A stretch of 64,000 bases of DNA from Ochromonas danica. Taxonomy: Eukaryota > Sar > Chrysophyceae > Chromulinales > Chromulinaceae. Positions 37,430 through 47,302 of this stretch are shown one piece after another. The translations under genes were made by a program, and so were the position numbers. The notes below the pieces were generated by a model. That model worked only from the letters and a program-made list of their open reading frames with translations, had not been told where the DNA came from and made no database searches. How positions within the stretch are numbered: the stretch's first letter is position 1; each line of letters begins with the position of its first letter. The DNA is taken from contig VKHL01000038.1 of the NCBI GenBank assembly GCA_015146655.1, forward strand, positions 124,001 to 188,000. The letters run 5' to 3'.

Positions 37430-38635
37430 ATGAATTTTCTTGCCATACTGATTTCTATTTTATTCCTTAGTGTTTATGGCAGAGAGAAATTCCTTTATAA
37501 GCATAGTGCAATTCTATCCAAAGCTTTAAGAGGAATTGCAAACTTGTGGACCAACAACGACCATCATCGACATTACAGTCGTCACCTGCTTACATCGTCT
37601 ATAAACCAGTCTATGTCATTTAGAGAAGGATCACTACCCTTACTAGCTCTTAGCTCAAGTGAGCGAGGACAAGTGGGTCAACAGCCATCATCATCGTCTA
37701 GCAAATTTGGAAATACAGCCAAATTGTTGCTAAATCTTAGTATATGGTATACCATTTCTGCTATGTACAATATCTATAACAAGAAAGCACTCAATGCTTT
37801 GCATATGCCTTGGACAGTTGCATTGATTCAACTTGGAGGTGGTTTATTACTTTTCATACCATTATGGCTTATACGAGTTCGTACCATTCCATTTGACAAT
37901 AGTGCTGAACTATTTGACTTATTTTGGTCTATGAAAGGAATTGGATTATTTGCAACAATTGCACATATCTCAGGTGTGATGGCATTAGGATTGGGAACTG
38001 TGTCCTTCACTCAAGTGGTCAAGGCATCAGAACCATTATTTACAGCAGCCACAAGTGGTCTATTTCTTCATGATGTACTTCCTTTGAAGTCATACCTCTC
38101 CTTAATTCCTGTTATGGTGGGTGTTTGTATGTCATCTGTCAGTGAGCTAACATTCTCATGGCAATGTCTGGTGGCTGGAGTCATGTCCAATACGTTCTCA
38201 GCATTGCGAAGTGTCTATAGCAAGATTGCCATGTGTGGAGATATCAAATGCACAGAAATCTCTGCTGAGAACTTTTATAGTGTTCTCACTTTGCTTTGCT
38301 TTCTTATGCTTATTCCTGTGACACTCGTAGCGGAATGGTCTCAAATTGGAACATTTTATGCAAAATGGTCAACACAGGCTTTAGCTGCAAGCGAAGTCCG
38401 AGGATTGTGGGATGCAGTTATTAGTGGAATCCTCTTCTATTTATATAATGAGTTGTCTTTCAAGGTACTTAGCGAGGTCAATCCTGTCACTCATGCTTTG
38501 GCCAATACTATGAAGAGGGTGGTTATTATTCTTTCCTCCGTCTTTGTCTTCCGAAATCCTCTGACAACGGCAGGAAAACTTGGATCAGCTCTGGCTATGC
38601 TTGGAACATTCTTATACTCTTTATCACGACGCTGA
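37430..38635 (+). CDS. Triose-phosphate/phosphate translocator family transporter
   Basis: A 401-residue, intronless protein of the drug/metabolite superfamily. A hydrophobic N-terminus (MNFLAILISILFLSVYG) and a ~90-residue Ser/His-rich presequence precede about nine membrane helices starting at LLLNLSIWYTISAMYNIYNK. Family signatures are NIYNKKALNAL, GTVSFTQVVKASEPLFTA, SVYSKIAM and the C-terminal NTMKRVVIILSSVFVFRNPL, whose Lys-Arg pair binds the phosphate of the sugar substrate. These translocators exchange triose phosphates, PEP or hexose phosphates for phosphate across plastid membranes. The signal-like start fits a complex plastid. The frame is open to 37394, but ATG 37430 is the first ATG. 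The exact substrate cannot be assigned. Confidence 0.92.
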   Translation: MNFLAILISILFLSVYGREKFLYKHSAILSKALRGIANLWTNNDHHRHYSRHLLTSSINQSMSFREGSLPLLALSSSERGQVGQQPSSSSSKFGNTAKLLLNLSIWYTISAMYNIYNKKALNALHMPWTVALIQLGGGLLLFIPLWLIRVRTIPFDNSAELFDLFWSMKGIGLFATIAHISGVMALGLGTVSFTQVVKASEPLFTAATSGLFLHDVLPLKSYLSLIPVMVGVCMSSVSELTFSWQCLVAGVMSNTFSALRSVYSKIAMCGDIKCTEISAENFYSVLTLLCFLMLIPVTLVAEWSQIGTFYAKWSTQALAASEVRGLWDAVISGILFYLYNELSFKVLSEVNPVTHALANTMKRVVIILSSVFVFRNPLTTAGKLGSALAMLGTFLYSLSRR

Positions 38636-38880
38636 TATTTAGTAGAACAATATTCGTAAATTATAAATACAACTGTGTTGTTTCATAGATAAGTCTTACT
38701 GTTGTCAATGATGTATACATGGAAACATGGAAAGCACTATTCAGTGTACTGTAAATCGAACACATGAATGAAAAATGAAGGATGCTGTCCATGGTCAAGT
38801 TGGACTATTATCTGTTGTCCAGCTCCAAGTTCACGAAAGCGATAACTCGATCAATCCTACCCTTTTGACTTTTGATAATG

Positions 38881-39881
38881 TCATCGATTTGGGACATAAC
38901 GTAACACTCGAGGTACTTTCTGTCTCCACAGAGTTGTCACAGGATCACGGAAGTTGCCCTCTCGAAGTCCTCCAATACCCTTAGCAGCAGCTGTTGAAAA
39001 TACAATCACAGATTTACTCTGATGAAAATCATAGATATATCAATCAATTAAGATTGATCAGAACATTCCTCTCACCTGAATTAACCCACAGACAGGTGAC
39101 CGAATGCAATTGACACAGTCGTTGAAAACTGGTCAACGTGCTCGCTGCCAAGGAGGTAGGAGAAAGCAAACCATGAAGAGACTGTCACAAAAAAGTCCTT
39201 CTAAGTTAAGAGTCATCATCTCACAAAGAGAGTCAATCAGAGATGTACCTTTTGAGTGGCAAACAGACAAGTAAGACCTTCTAATAAGACCAATACTTTG
39301 TTACGACCTACTACTACTGATCGAAGAAACTCTGACAATGCAAGAAGTTGACTTAATGACTGAATGGTAAAGGCTTTCACTTTTCCCTTTTCGTTGAGAT
39401 GATAAAGAGGAGAAGCTGTGATATCCATACCACTATAGCTGAGTGCTCGATGGAAGTTATCACCCAGTGAGATATGAATCATCACACCTTCCTCTACTTG
39501 ACTTGCAAAATCTAGAGCACAACTTAGTACAAACTAGAGAGCAATATGTTAGTAGCATACCATGCTAATGTTAGAGACGTTTGAAAATATGTGGTGGATG
39601 GGAGTCACTTAAGATGATGAATGCGACAGGTCAAGTAATGCCAGCTATGAGACGTTGTAAGGTATGTCATACTTCACTGAGTCATTCACTTCTTCAGTCA
39701 CTACTTGTTTATTTCATTCACTTACTTCTGCCACTTCACTTGGTTGAGTGATCACTTCAACATTCTCTTGAAAGAAAAACTCTTCTGTTTGAGTGGAACT
39801 CAGTCTAAGATTAAATGAACATTTATCAATTCGACGAAAGAGATCATTGGCTGTTTCATCAGCTGTTAACAAGGCATTCAT
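38881..39881 (-). CDS. Unknown four-exon protein, possibly RecA/RAD51-paralogue-like
   Basis: Exons 39726-39881, 39249-39533, 39076-39181 and 38881-38990 join in frame with consensus GT-AG sites and end at TGA. The protein has FVLSCALDFASQVEEGVMIH, then KVLVLLEGLTCLFATQK, which resembles a Walker B strand, and a C-terminus GGLREGNFRDPVTTLWRQKV reminiscent of the last part of RAD51-paralogue or SWSAP1/ELP6-like ATPases. No Walker A loop is visible, so this assignment is weak. ATG 39881 is internal to a longer open stretch reaching an acceptor-like AG at about 39948, so an additional 5' exon is likely. It lies 158 bp from the divergent NSE2 start. Confidence 0.5.
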
Positions 39882-40039
39882 TTGATCCAATTCATTCTTT
39901 GTGTTGACGGGACGATTTCCAAATATCCAAATTCTAGAACTTTGTCCTTAACTTAAGATGCATTGGCCAAATCAAAGTCACGAAAATCAAAATCAAATCA
40001 CATTCCCTACAGTTGTTTCATCATAGCTATCAATACGAT

Positions 40040-40905
40040 ATGAGCAGTTCGTCAAGTAGTAGCATGCTTTCTACACCTTCTCGTCGAAAGACAGTCGATA
40101 AAACAGCAATTCAAGAAACTATGAAAACCTGTCAACTCATCATGCAATCCATTGCAGATCGTATTATGGACAATGAAGAAAAAGTGGATTTACCACAAAT
40201 TGATCAATGGAAAGAGGAATTATTAAATCAATATAGTGCTCTTATTCGCAACAAGTTAATGGAGCAGTGGATGGAAGAAACTGTCACAAATTCTGTTACC
40301 ATGGCACGCAGTCAATTGACTGATGGTGGCAATCTAGACACTCTCTATGATCTAGTGAAAAAAGATGTAGAAGGAAAGAAGCGTCAAGCTGAAGATGTTT
40401 TTGATCCTTCCCAAAGTCAAGAAGTCAAGAAAATACGGCAACAACTCTATCCAGATGAGAATGAGGATGAAGACCTTCTCCTCATGACACAAGGAAACAA
40501 GAAAGCTCAATTTCTTTGTCCTATTACACAAGGCATTATGAATACTCCAATGAAAAGGTATGTTATCTATATTGAGTTTGGAAGAGTTCTTTGTGAGCTA
40601 AGCTAATTTGTGTGATTTTCTTGGGGGTTGTTGTTGTTGTTGTTTGTTTGTGGTGGTTGAATAGTACGCGGTGCATTCATCATATGTCTCAAGAAGCCTT
40701 GAACATGTTACTCAAGAACAAGTCTCGTGCAAAGTGTCCTGTAGCAGGTTGTAATGCGGAATGGACAGCCTCGACAAGTTCTGTGGATGAAGACTTATTG
40801 AGGCAATTAAAGCGTTATCTGCGCTTGGAAGAGGCACGCAACAAAGTCTTGGGAGAGAATTTAAGTGTACCTACTCAAGAAACAGTGCTATTGGATGAAG
40901 ACTAA
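40040..40905 (+). CDS. NSE2: E3 SUMO ligase NSE2/MMS21 of the SMC5-SMC6 complex
   Basis: Attaches SUMO to proteins during DNA repair as part of SMC5/6. Two exons (40040-40557 and 40665-40905) give 252 residues. The N-terminal half is helical (QETMKTCQLIMQSIADRIMD and further coiled coil), as needed to bind the SMC5 arm. The C-terminal half is an SP-RING: FLCPITQGIMNTPMK, then STRCIHHMSQEALNMLL with the Cys-x-His pair, then KCPVAGCNAEW. The intron sits between the first Cys and the Cys-x-His pair. The frame is open to 40013 but ATG 40040 is the first ATG. An acidic stretch (DENEDEDLLLM) precedes the RING. Confidence 0.88.
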
Positions 40906-41698
40906 TAGCATGGGTTGCCTTGTGTGAATATATGTAAGTGCATGGAGTCTCAAAACCCTTGCGTAGTGAGGCTCATATGGATAATAATGACTGTAATCCG
41001 AAAAGCTAAGCTTATTTTACATATCTTATTCGACTGGCCGTAGAAGGGCTAAAAGTTCGGATAGCATCTTCCAAAGTTTCTGAATGGGGTAAGAGTTCAG
41101 GATAGTAATCGCTATTTTTAGCAATGTGAAGATCGAAGGCGAGGCTTTTAAATCGAAGTGAAATATGATACAGTCCTATCCTATGTAATGGTCATAGGCG
41201 GTCTGTTTCAAAGTTTGTGTTTCCTTGGATTCCCCACAGTCAATGCGTGGAAAAGTCATTGTTGGAACAAACGAGTTTTTGCAACTGTTCCGGTGTGGTG
41301 ACGGGTGAAGGGTGGGTTGGGTTTGCAACTGACGGCTCATCTGCTGCTGCTGAGCAGACAAGACACAGCAGAGAGAGAAAACAAGAAGAAACAAATCAAC
41401 AACAACAACAGAACCCAAAGAGAAGTTGTGATTGTCTCGAAGTAATCTACTAAATAGAGATCAACCTCATCAGATCGTTCATCCATTCATTCAATTATTG
41501 GCTATTCTTCTGTCTGCTTTTCTCTTTCTTTTCTTTTTTCTTCTTTCTAATTTGTCACGTCCTTTTTTGCCATGCATTCTACTCTACACTATTAAGAACA
41601 GTTGCCCTCACTTATTATTATCACAAACTCAACCTCATATTGATTATTGTATTTCTCTCTTTTTGATTTGTTCGCTAATTATATACGAAAGAGAGACA
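40906..41698. other. Intergenic, upstream of the GAF-domain gene
   Basis: 793 bp between NSE2 and the GAF gene. A frame from 41432 would add a hydrophobic N-terminus to the GAF protein but has no ATG before 41699. CTG and CAA trinucleotide runs occur near 41340 and 41400. No RNA gene is seen. Confidence 0.45.
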
Positions 41699-43859
41699 AT
41701 GTTAACAAGACGAAGTGATGGTTTTGGCAGTTCTTCGCCTATGGTTGATTCTCAAGATGGAGCATTCACTGTCAAACCAGACCTTCTAATTTCAATTAAT
41801 TCTCTCTCGAATGACTCCGTGGAAAGTGCGCATGCAGTTGATTTGGAGCAACTAGAATTTTCCACCACCAAAGTGCTCAACTTTGATCGTTATACGAAAA
41901 TGGCCACGAGGATATTCAAGGTGAGGTGTTGATACTAAGTGTAATGTGTGTGTTTGTGTTCATTGATGACTCATTCTTGTATGATATTAGGTTGCCCAGG
42001 CAGGTGTTGCTCTGGTAGATAATCGGAGAAGCTGGTTGAGATCACGCTTTAGTATGATGATGGATATGCAAGAGCCTTTCTCTCAACAATCTCCTTTAAT
42101 GTTCTTCGTTTATTCAATGATCCAACAACAAAGTTCAGAAATTATGATTGTACAAGACACCTTGAACGATCCAAGATTTAGTGCTCACCCATGTGTAGTA
42201 GGGCCACCTCATATACGATTCTTTGCTGCAGCTACTCTAATTGTCAATAAAGTCAAGATCGGCGCTCTTTGTTTAATTGACCGTGAGCCACGGAAGAGCT
42301 TTGGGTTGAAAAGTATTTCCATGTTATTGGATTTAGCGGGTATAATAACAGGAGTGATCGTGCAGAAGCAGGAAAATGTGCTCAGTACCGAGGATGATAT
42401 CGCACGAATCAATATGAGTGTGTTATATAATCTACGATGTCCCATACAAACATCATTATCACGTTACGATGATTTAGTTGCTGCTTATCATGATTTACTA
42501 TCAGCATTAGATCATCAACAAAGAGTAGGAGGTAGCGAAGAGGTACTTTATTATCAAGAATCTTTCAAAGAGTCTTTAAACGAGTTTTCAAGATCTACGC
42601 TATTTGTACAAGAAGTTTTAGAAGTTTGCCTTAACTTAGCACATAAGTATCTGGCTGCTACCACATACACTACTCGTCAATTAGCTGGAAATCGAACACT
42701 TTTACGTGCTGAGCTTTGTGATATTATTCAACATACTAGCATGTTGAGAGCTTCGATTGAACGAGACCTGACTTTATCGTGTGATGTCATATGGGCCATA
42801 GATGTTCCAAGTCTGAACGATTCTTTTGTAACTTATCCCGATGTGATCAAATTGGTAATCCTCACTACTCTATCGCATATCTCAGGACATTGGAAAGAGG
42901 TTACGATACAGGTTTCTTATCTTCTAGCAGATGCCTGTAGGAATATGCTGGGAATCGCGAACAGAGCAATGAGTAAAGATAATGCTCCTCGGCGCCGTGC
43001 ATCCTACTCCGCACCATCCAACAGCAATACCAGTGGCACTCCTTCCGCAAGTAGCAATAATATTACAGCAAATGATGGTGGTCCAGTGGGATATCTAGCT
43101 ATTTCTTTCCAGTGTGCTCATCGGAAAACTCAGCACCGTCACTCCATACGCATGTCAGGATTATTGGCAGGTTTATGTTCTCCAATTCAGTCTCATCCAG
43201 GCAGTCAATCTGGAACACCTCCAAGTTCGGCAGGACCTTTTTACTCGTATGGATATAGTAGCACTTTTGATGATGTCGTGTTACGTAATTTGATCGCCTT
43301 GGTTGATGGAATATTGCGAATGAAAGCGGTTGGTCCAGTAGTATCTCCACTTGCGAAACAATTTGAAAATCTTGGTATGGTTGCTGTGAGTGAGAATACA
43401 CCTCCTGTTGCTCAAACACGTAAATCCATGACAAAAATGTCTCAGACACCCATCAAGGAGCGCTATGATTGCTATATTCCTTGCTTGCCCAAAGGCAATC
43501 AGACTCGATCTAATAGTTTATTATTACCTAGTACTGTATCGGAAAAGTTAAGTGAAGAGAAGGTTGTGTCGTTTTCAAATGATGTGACTTCTGTTCACAC
43601 TCCAGCAATGGACGCTTTCCCTTCCAGTCTAGAAGAGGAGTATCTTATGGACGCGCCTATTGCAGCAACACTGCATTTGAAACGGTCCAATGCGAGTAGA
43701 GCTAACTCTGTGGAAATTGGAGCAATAGTAGGAGGTGACCGAAGTGAAGAAATAGAAAGGCGTGGTAGTAGTGGAAGTACTGGTGTTATAGAATCAGCTG
43801 TCAATATGGTTCGGGCAATATTTGATACCAATAAAGGAGCAAAAATTATGCCTAGATGA
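41699..43859 (+). CDS. GAF-domain protein, histidine-kinase-derived
   Basis: Two exons (41699-41920 and 41991-43859) give 696 residues. A GAF domain spans the exon junction: FDRYTKMATRIFKVAQAGVA, then LVDNRRSWLRS, IMIVQDTLNDPRFSAHPCVV, GPPHIRFFAAATLIVNKVKI and GALCLIDREPRKSFGLKS. This is the GAF type found at the N-terminus of bacterial sensor kinases and in phytochrome-like proteins. Helices that follow (TSLSRYDDLVAAYHDLLSAL) occupy the place of a kinase dimerisation region, but I see no phosphoacceptor His motif and no HATPase N, G1 or G2 boxes. It therefore looks like a sensor that lost or never had kinase activity. The C-terminal ~350 residues are Ser-rich and disordered. The ligand is unknown. 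Confidence 0.8.
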
Positions 43860-44424
43860 GAAGGTTGGGTTATTTTCAAAAGCATGTTTTCGCTTGATTA
43901 TTATTGGCTTTATGTTATCGTAATTGTTTGCATGGTTTATCATTGGCTAAATGAGGGAACAGTAGATATTGCTTCACTGTCTTCTCTTTCTCAATCAATG
44001 GCTTTCCTCAATGTTTGTATTTCTTATGCTACTTTGATGAATAGGCAACTGTGAGCACAACGAAGTTTAAATTTCTTGTGCACTAGTTGGCAACAACGTG
44101 CATCTTGTTGTTACGAATGGTGGTGATTACAGCACAACGCTTGGTGCAGCGGTATGAAAATAGGAAGAAGATAATCTGTTAGATATTATCAGTCTGCCTC
44201 TCCGTGTGTATGCGCTGGGTGACGCTCTCTATTTTTGGTATATGTGTGCGAACTCGTTGTACGTGGATAGCTTTCGTTTGTTGTGGTTTTAATTAAGTAA
44301 GGTTATACATGAAACAAGCGACTTTGGATTAGTTTTTACCAGATAAGGGACAGTCGCAAAATCTCATGTCACTCTAAAATTGCAATATAGCATATAGGTT
44401 CCAGTATGAAAGCCAATGATCGAT
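43860..44424. other. Convergent intergenic region
   Basis: 565 bp between the GAF gene and the 3' end of the TatD gene. No frame, repeat or RNA gene stands out. Confidence 0.45.
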
Positions 44425-45408
44425 CTATCGCAAAGCTAATGATGGAAAGAGGCGGTATGTGTTTGCCAAGACCTGAGATGCCAAACTCTCCACTGAAATT
44501 TGACGAATTTGAGCAACGGCCTCGACAACATGAATCATGGTACAAGGTTCATTTCGATCTCTTATCATGCATCCGATCTCGAATTTTTCCTTCTTCACCA
44601 AAGGAAATTTGGTTGTAATGAAGCGACTTCCAGCATGACTATTCTTAATTGTACACCATGGAGCATCAGTCTCTAAAAGAAGAAGCTCTTCAGGAATTGC
44701 TGCAACCATCTCTAATCCTTCCTCTGTCTTCAAAGAACAACCATTTACAGAGATATATAGTCCCAGATCACAATATGCCTTTAATTCTTCCATACTCCCT
44801 GTAAAGGAATGTACTACACCTCCAGCAGGCAATTGAGATAAGTTTTCCTCAATAATACGTAAGAAATGACCATTTGTATTTCGATCATGTAAAAAGAGAG
44901 GTAAATGAAATTCTTTTGCTAGTTCTAATTGAGCTTGAAAGCCTATGATTTGCAATTCTTTGGGACAAAAGTGTAGACGATCATAATCTAATCCACATTC
45001 ACCAATTGCAGCAATATATCCTTCAGAAATTCCTTCATTTATCAAATGTTTTAACTCAGAAATGACTGGTTCAATACCATGCTCAAAGACCTTACAACGT
45101 GTTGGATGTACCCCAACAGTGCCTTGTAAGTGACAAGGTCGATCTTGCCAATCACGAATGAATTGAAAGGTCTTCTTTGCTTCAAAAGCATTACCAGCAG
45201 AGCAGAGTAATGACTCTACTCCAAGTGATTTGGCTCGTTGTAGAACCTGTTCTAGATCATCAGGACGACTTGCTTTACCATGTGAGCTTCCACGGAAGAC
45301 ATCGTCATAGGCATTAAAGCCTATATCTGCTAACCTTAGGGTAGGTAGCGTTGCAGCAAGTGCAGGGTTATTAAATATAGGCTGAGTATTTATAGAGAAT
45401 CCTTTCAT
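44425..45408 (-). CDS. TatD-family metal-dependent deoxyribonuclease (TATDN1-like)
   Basis: A 327-residue intronless protein. The family landmarks appear in order: LADIGFNAYDDVFRG (the TATDN1 variant of the first metal motif), TVGVHPTRCKV, AAIGECGLDYDRLHF, QLELAKEFHLPLFLHDR, GGVVHSFTGSMEEL, YISVNGCSLKT and LLLETDAPWC. The His, Glu and Asp metal ligands are present. TatD proteins are 3'-5' DNA exonucleases acting in DNA repair or in DNA fragmentation during cell death. Length and motif spelling fit TATDN1 better than TATDN3. It lies head to head with the unknown gene at 45488, 79 bp apart. Confidence 0.93.
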   Translation of the reverse strand: MKGFSINTQPIFNNPALAATLPTLRLADIGFNAYDDVFRGSSHGKASRPDDLEQVLQRAKSLGVESLLCSAGNAFEAKKTFQFIRDWQDRPCHLQGTVGVHPTRCKVFEHGIEPVISELKHLINEGISEGYIAAIGECGLDYDRLHFCPKELQIIGFQAQLELAKEFHLPLFLHDRNTNGHFLRIIEENLSQLPAGGVVHSFTGSMEELKAYCDLGLYISVNGCSLKTEEGLEMVAAIPEELLLLETDAPWCTIKNSHAGSRFITTKFPLVKKEKFEIGCMIRDRNEPCTMIHVVEAVAQIRQISVESLASQVLANTYRLFPSLALR

Positions 45409-45487
45409 TGAAATCTGTTATAACTATAACGTTAATTTCATCAATTTCCAGCAGACAAACACAGCACGAGAAAGGAAATGGTAAAAA

Positions 45488-46462
45488 ATGACTTTAAAGC
45501 TCTCTTTTATGACATTTAGCAATCCAGCTTCCCCACCAGCATCATCATGTTTTTGTTTGGAAAATAAAGGAATGATGTTGAAGAAAGCATGCCCATGTGA
45601 GCAACAAGCTGACCTTTCACACTTATTCGATGGTGAGTTTTTTATATTATTTGCTTATATATTAGTTTAGTGAAGAAAGGTGTTCTTATCTGATGGTTGA
45701 TCAGACTCTTTAAAGCGGGGCGTTGATGAGATGAAAAGTGGCAGTCCCAGGACAACGGACAGCATTGATAATCATATATCCGCATTAACATTTGATCCTA
45801 ATGTGTTTTCAAGTGATGTTGATGAAAGTGAAAGTCATCAACGATTAAGAATACATAAGTCTAGTATCACTTTTCAACAACAAAATCAACAAAATCCAAA
45901 CGGTTGCTTGGGAGTCTTAGTGAGAAAACGAAGAGTGGGTTTGACAAAAGAACAACGTCAAATACAAGATGAATATCGCAAGAAGTGCTTACAATTAACT
46001 TTTCGTCGTTTATTGAAGAATGATATTCGACGAGACTATCCCACGATGTATTTCAATGTCTTGAATTCTTCGAATGATGAATTAATGCGAAGTTTCTTTC
46101 AAAAGTATTGTCAACCAACTTGTATATTGGTAGATCATATGCAGTCCAAATTTTTCCAAGGTCAACCTGTGATAACATATGGTGCAAGTTGTATTGCAGA
46201 AGTGTATATCGAAGTTGGTATGCTTGTCCCTGATATAGTCACGTTATTGAAAGCTGCTCATGTTATACGCAAATTTAAAGAGGAAGGAAGTATTGTGGTG
46301 ATTGATTCTCATCTAGCTGCCACTCGTGTAGTAGCCACTAATAATGGTGGGGAAGATGTCAACGCGAAGCCTGCCATCACCAGCGAGAAAGTTGATATGG
46401 CGGTCAGAACAAAGTTATTCCTCGACAAGGAACACCAAATTACTAGAATAACTGTTGAATAG
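45488..46462 (+). CDS. Unknown protein, two exons
   Basis: Exons 45488-45632 and 45705-46462 join in frame to 300 residues; the 72-nt intron has GTGAGT and GATCAG ends. The N-terminus is Cys-rich (SSCFCLENKG ... KKACPCEQQADL). A basic block follows (LVRKRRVGLTKEQRQIQDEY). Then comes a compact region, RRDYPTMYFNVLNSSNDELM to FLDKEHQITRITVE, with a helix-rich start and an alternating strand pattern at the end that would suit an NTF2-like fold; this is only an impression. The layout of a short N-terminal basic segment plus a ~170-residue fold could suit a transcriptional regulator. I do not recognise the family. Confidence 0.65.
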
Positions 46463-47302
46463 TAGGTATTTATTTGCTACTCATTGAATCCTTTTATACT
46501 CGGAACGGTTAGATGGAATAATGTTTCAACTACGGTTGATTAGCGAAACAATGTTAGTCGTGTTGTTTCGGATGAGCATCGCACATAGGTCTACATTTTG
46601 AGTTCGGAATGTATATGTTGAAGCTCAGGTTGATTATATCTTTCTATTAGCGAGTTGTTTTTCTATCCTAATAGCGAAGCAACTTTCCCTTTGTGCATTT
46701 TTTGTGTATCATCATCGTTTCAGATGCATTTTCTTTGGAAAATTGCATATTTGTGTTAGAACATACTAGCTCCTGCCGTAATTAGTTGGGACTTGGTCGT
46801 TCTCCTTGTAGAAGGCGAAATTTTCAACTTGTTAATGTGGATTCTGGTATATATACTAAAGAAAATTAAAATGTTCTTTTCTGTGAGGTTTCATGCATTT
46901 TGGATTAAATTGAATGAGTAATACTGTGCAAAGGTCGGAAAGCTGTAGTGTTTTGGCCCATTTCAGCGATGAAACCATTGACTCAAAGATGAAAATATAA
47001 AATAGCTTATGTTGCCTTCGGAATCATATTGTGATATGTATGTATGTTTGCATCAAATCGCGATTGCACAGCCCTAAAAGGCTAAAAGCCCCCACCCCGG
47101 ATCCAAAACCCCACAGTTCCAGAGTTCCAGAGTTTCATCCCAAATTTGGATCTTCACGTGATTTCGTGGATTTCTTTCTTTTCTCTCGAGATTGGTAGTG
47201 CCTTAGTCCTTCTGTCCTTCTGGGAAGAGAGAAAAGCTGTCGTTCAATACCGAATACATTCAAAGAATATATTAGCACCCCACAAAGAGGGCTCTTTAGT
47301 GA
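46463..47302. other. Intergenic, upstream of the ankyrin gene
   Basis: 840 bp without a credible frame. A C-rich patch (CCCCCACCCCGG, about 47090-47101) and a CAGAGTTCCAGAGTTCC tandem (about 47120) precede the ankyrin gene start by some 200 bp. No RNA gene recognised. Confidence 0.45.

Noticed and set aside
41432-41698. Membrane-anchored N-terminus for the GAF protein
   Set aside because: The frame starts at TTG and has no ATG before 41699; the hydrophobic stretch is TTC/TTT-rich leader.
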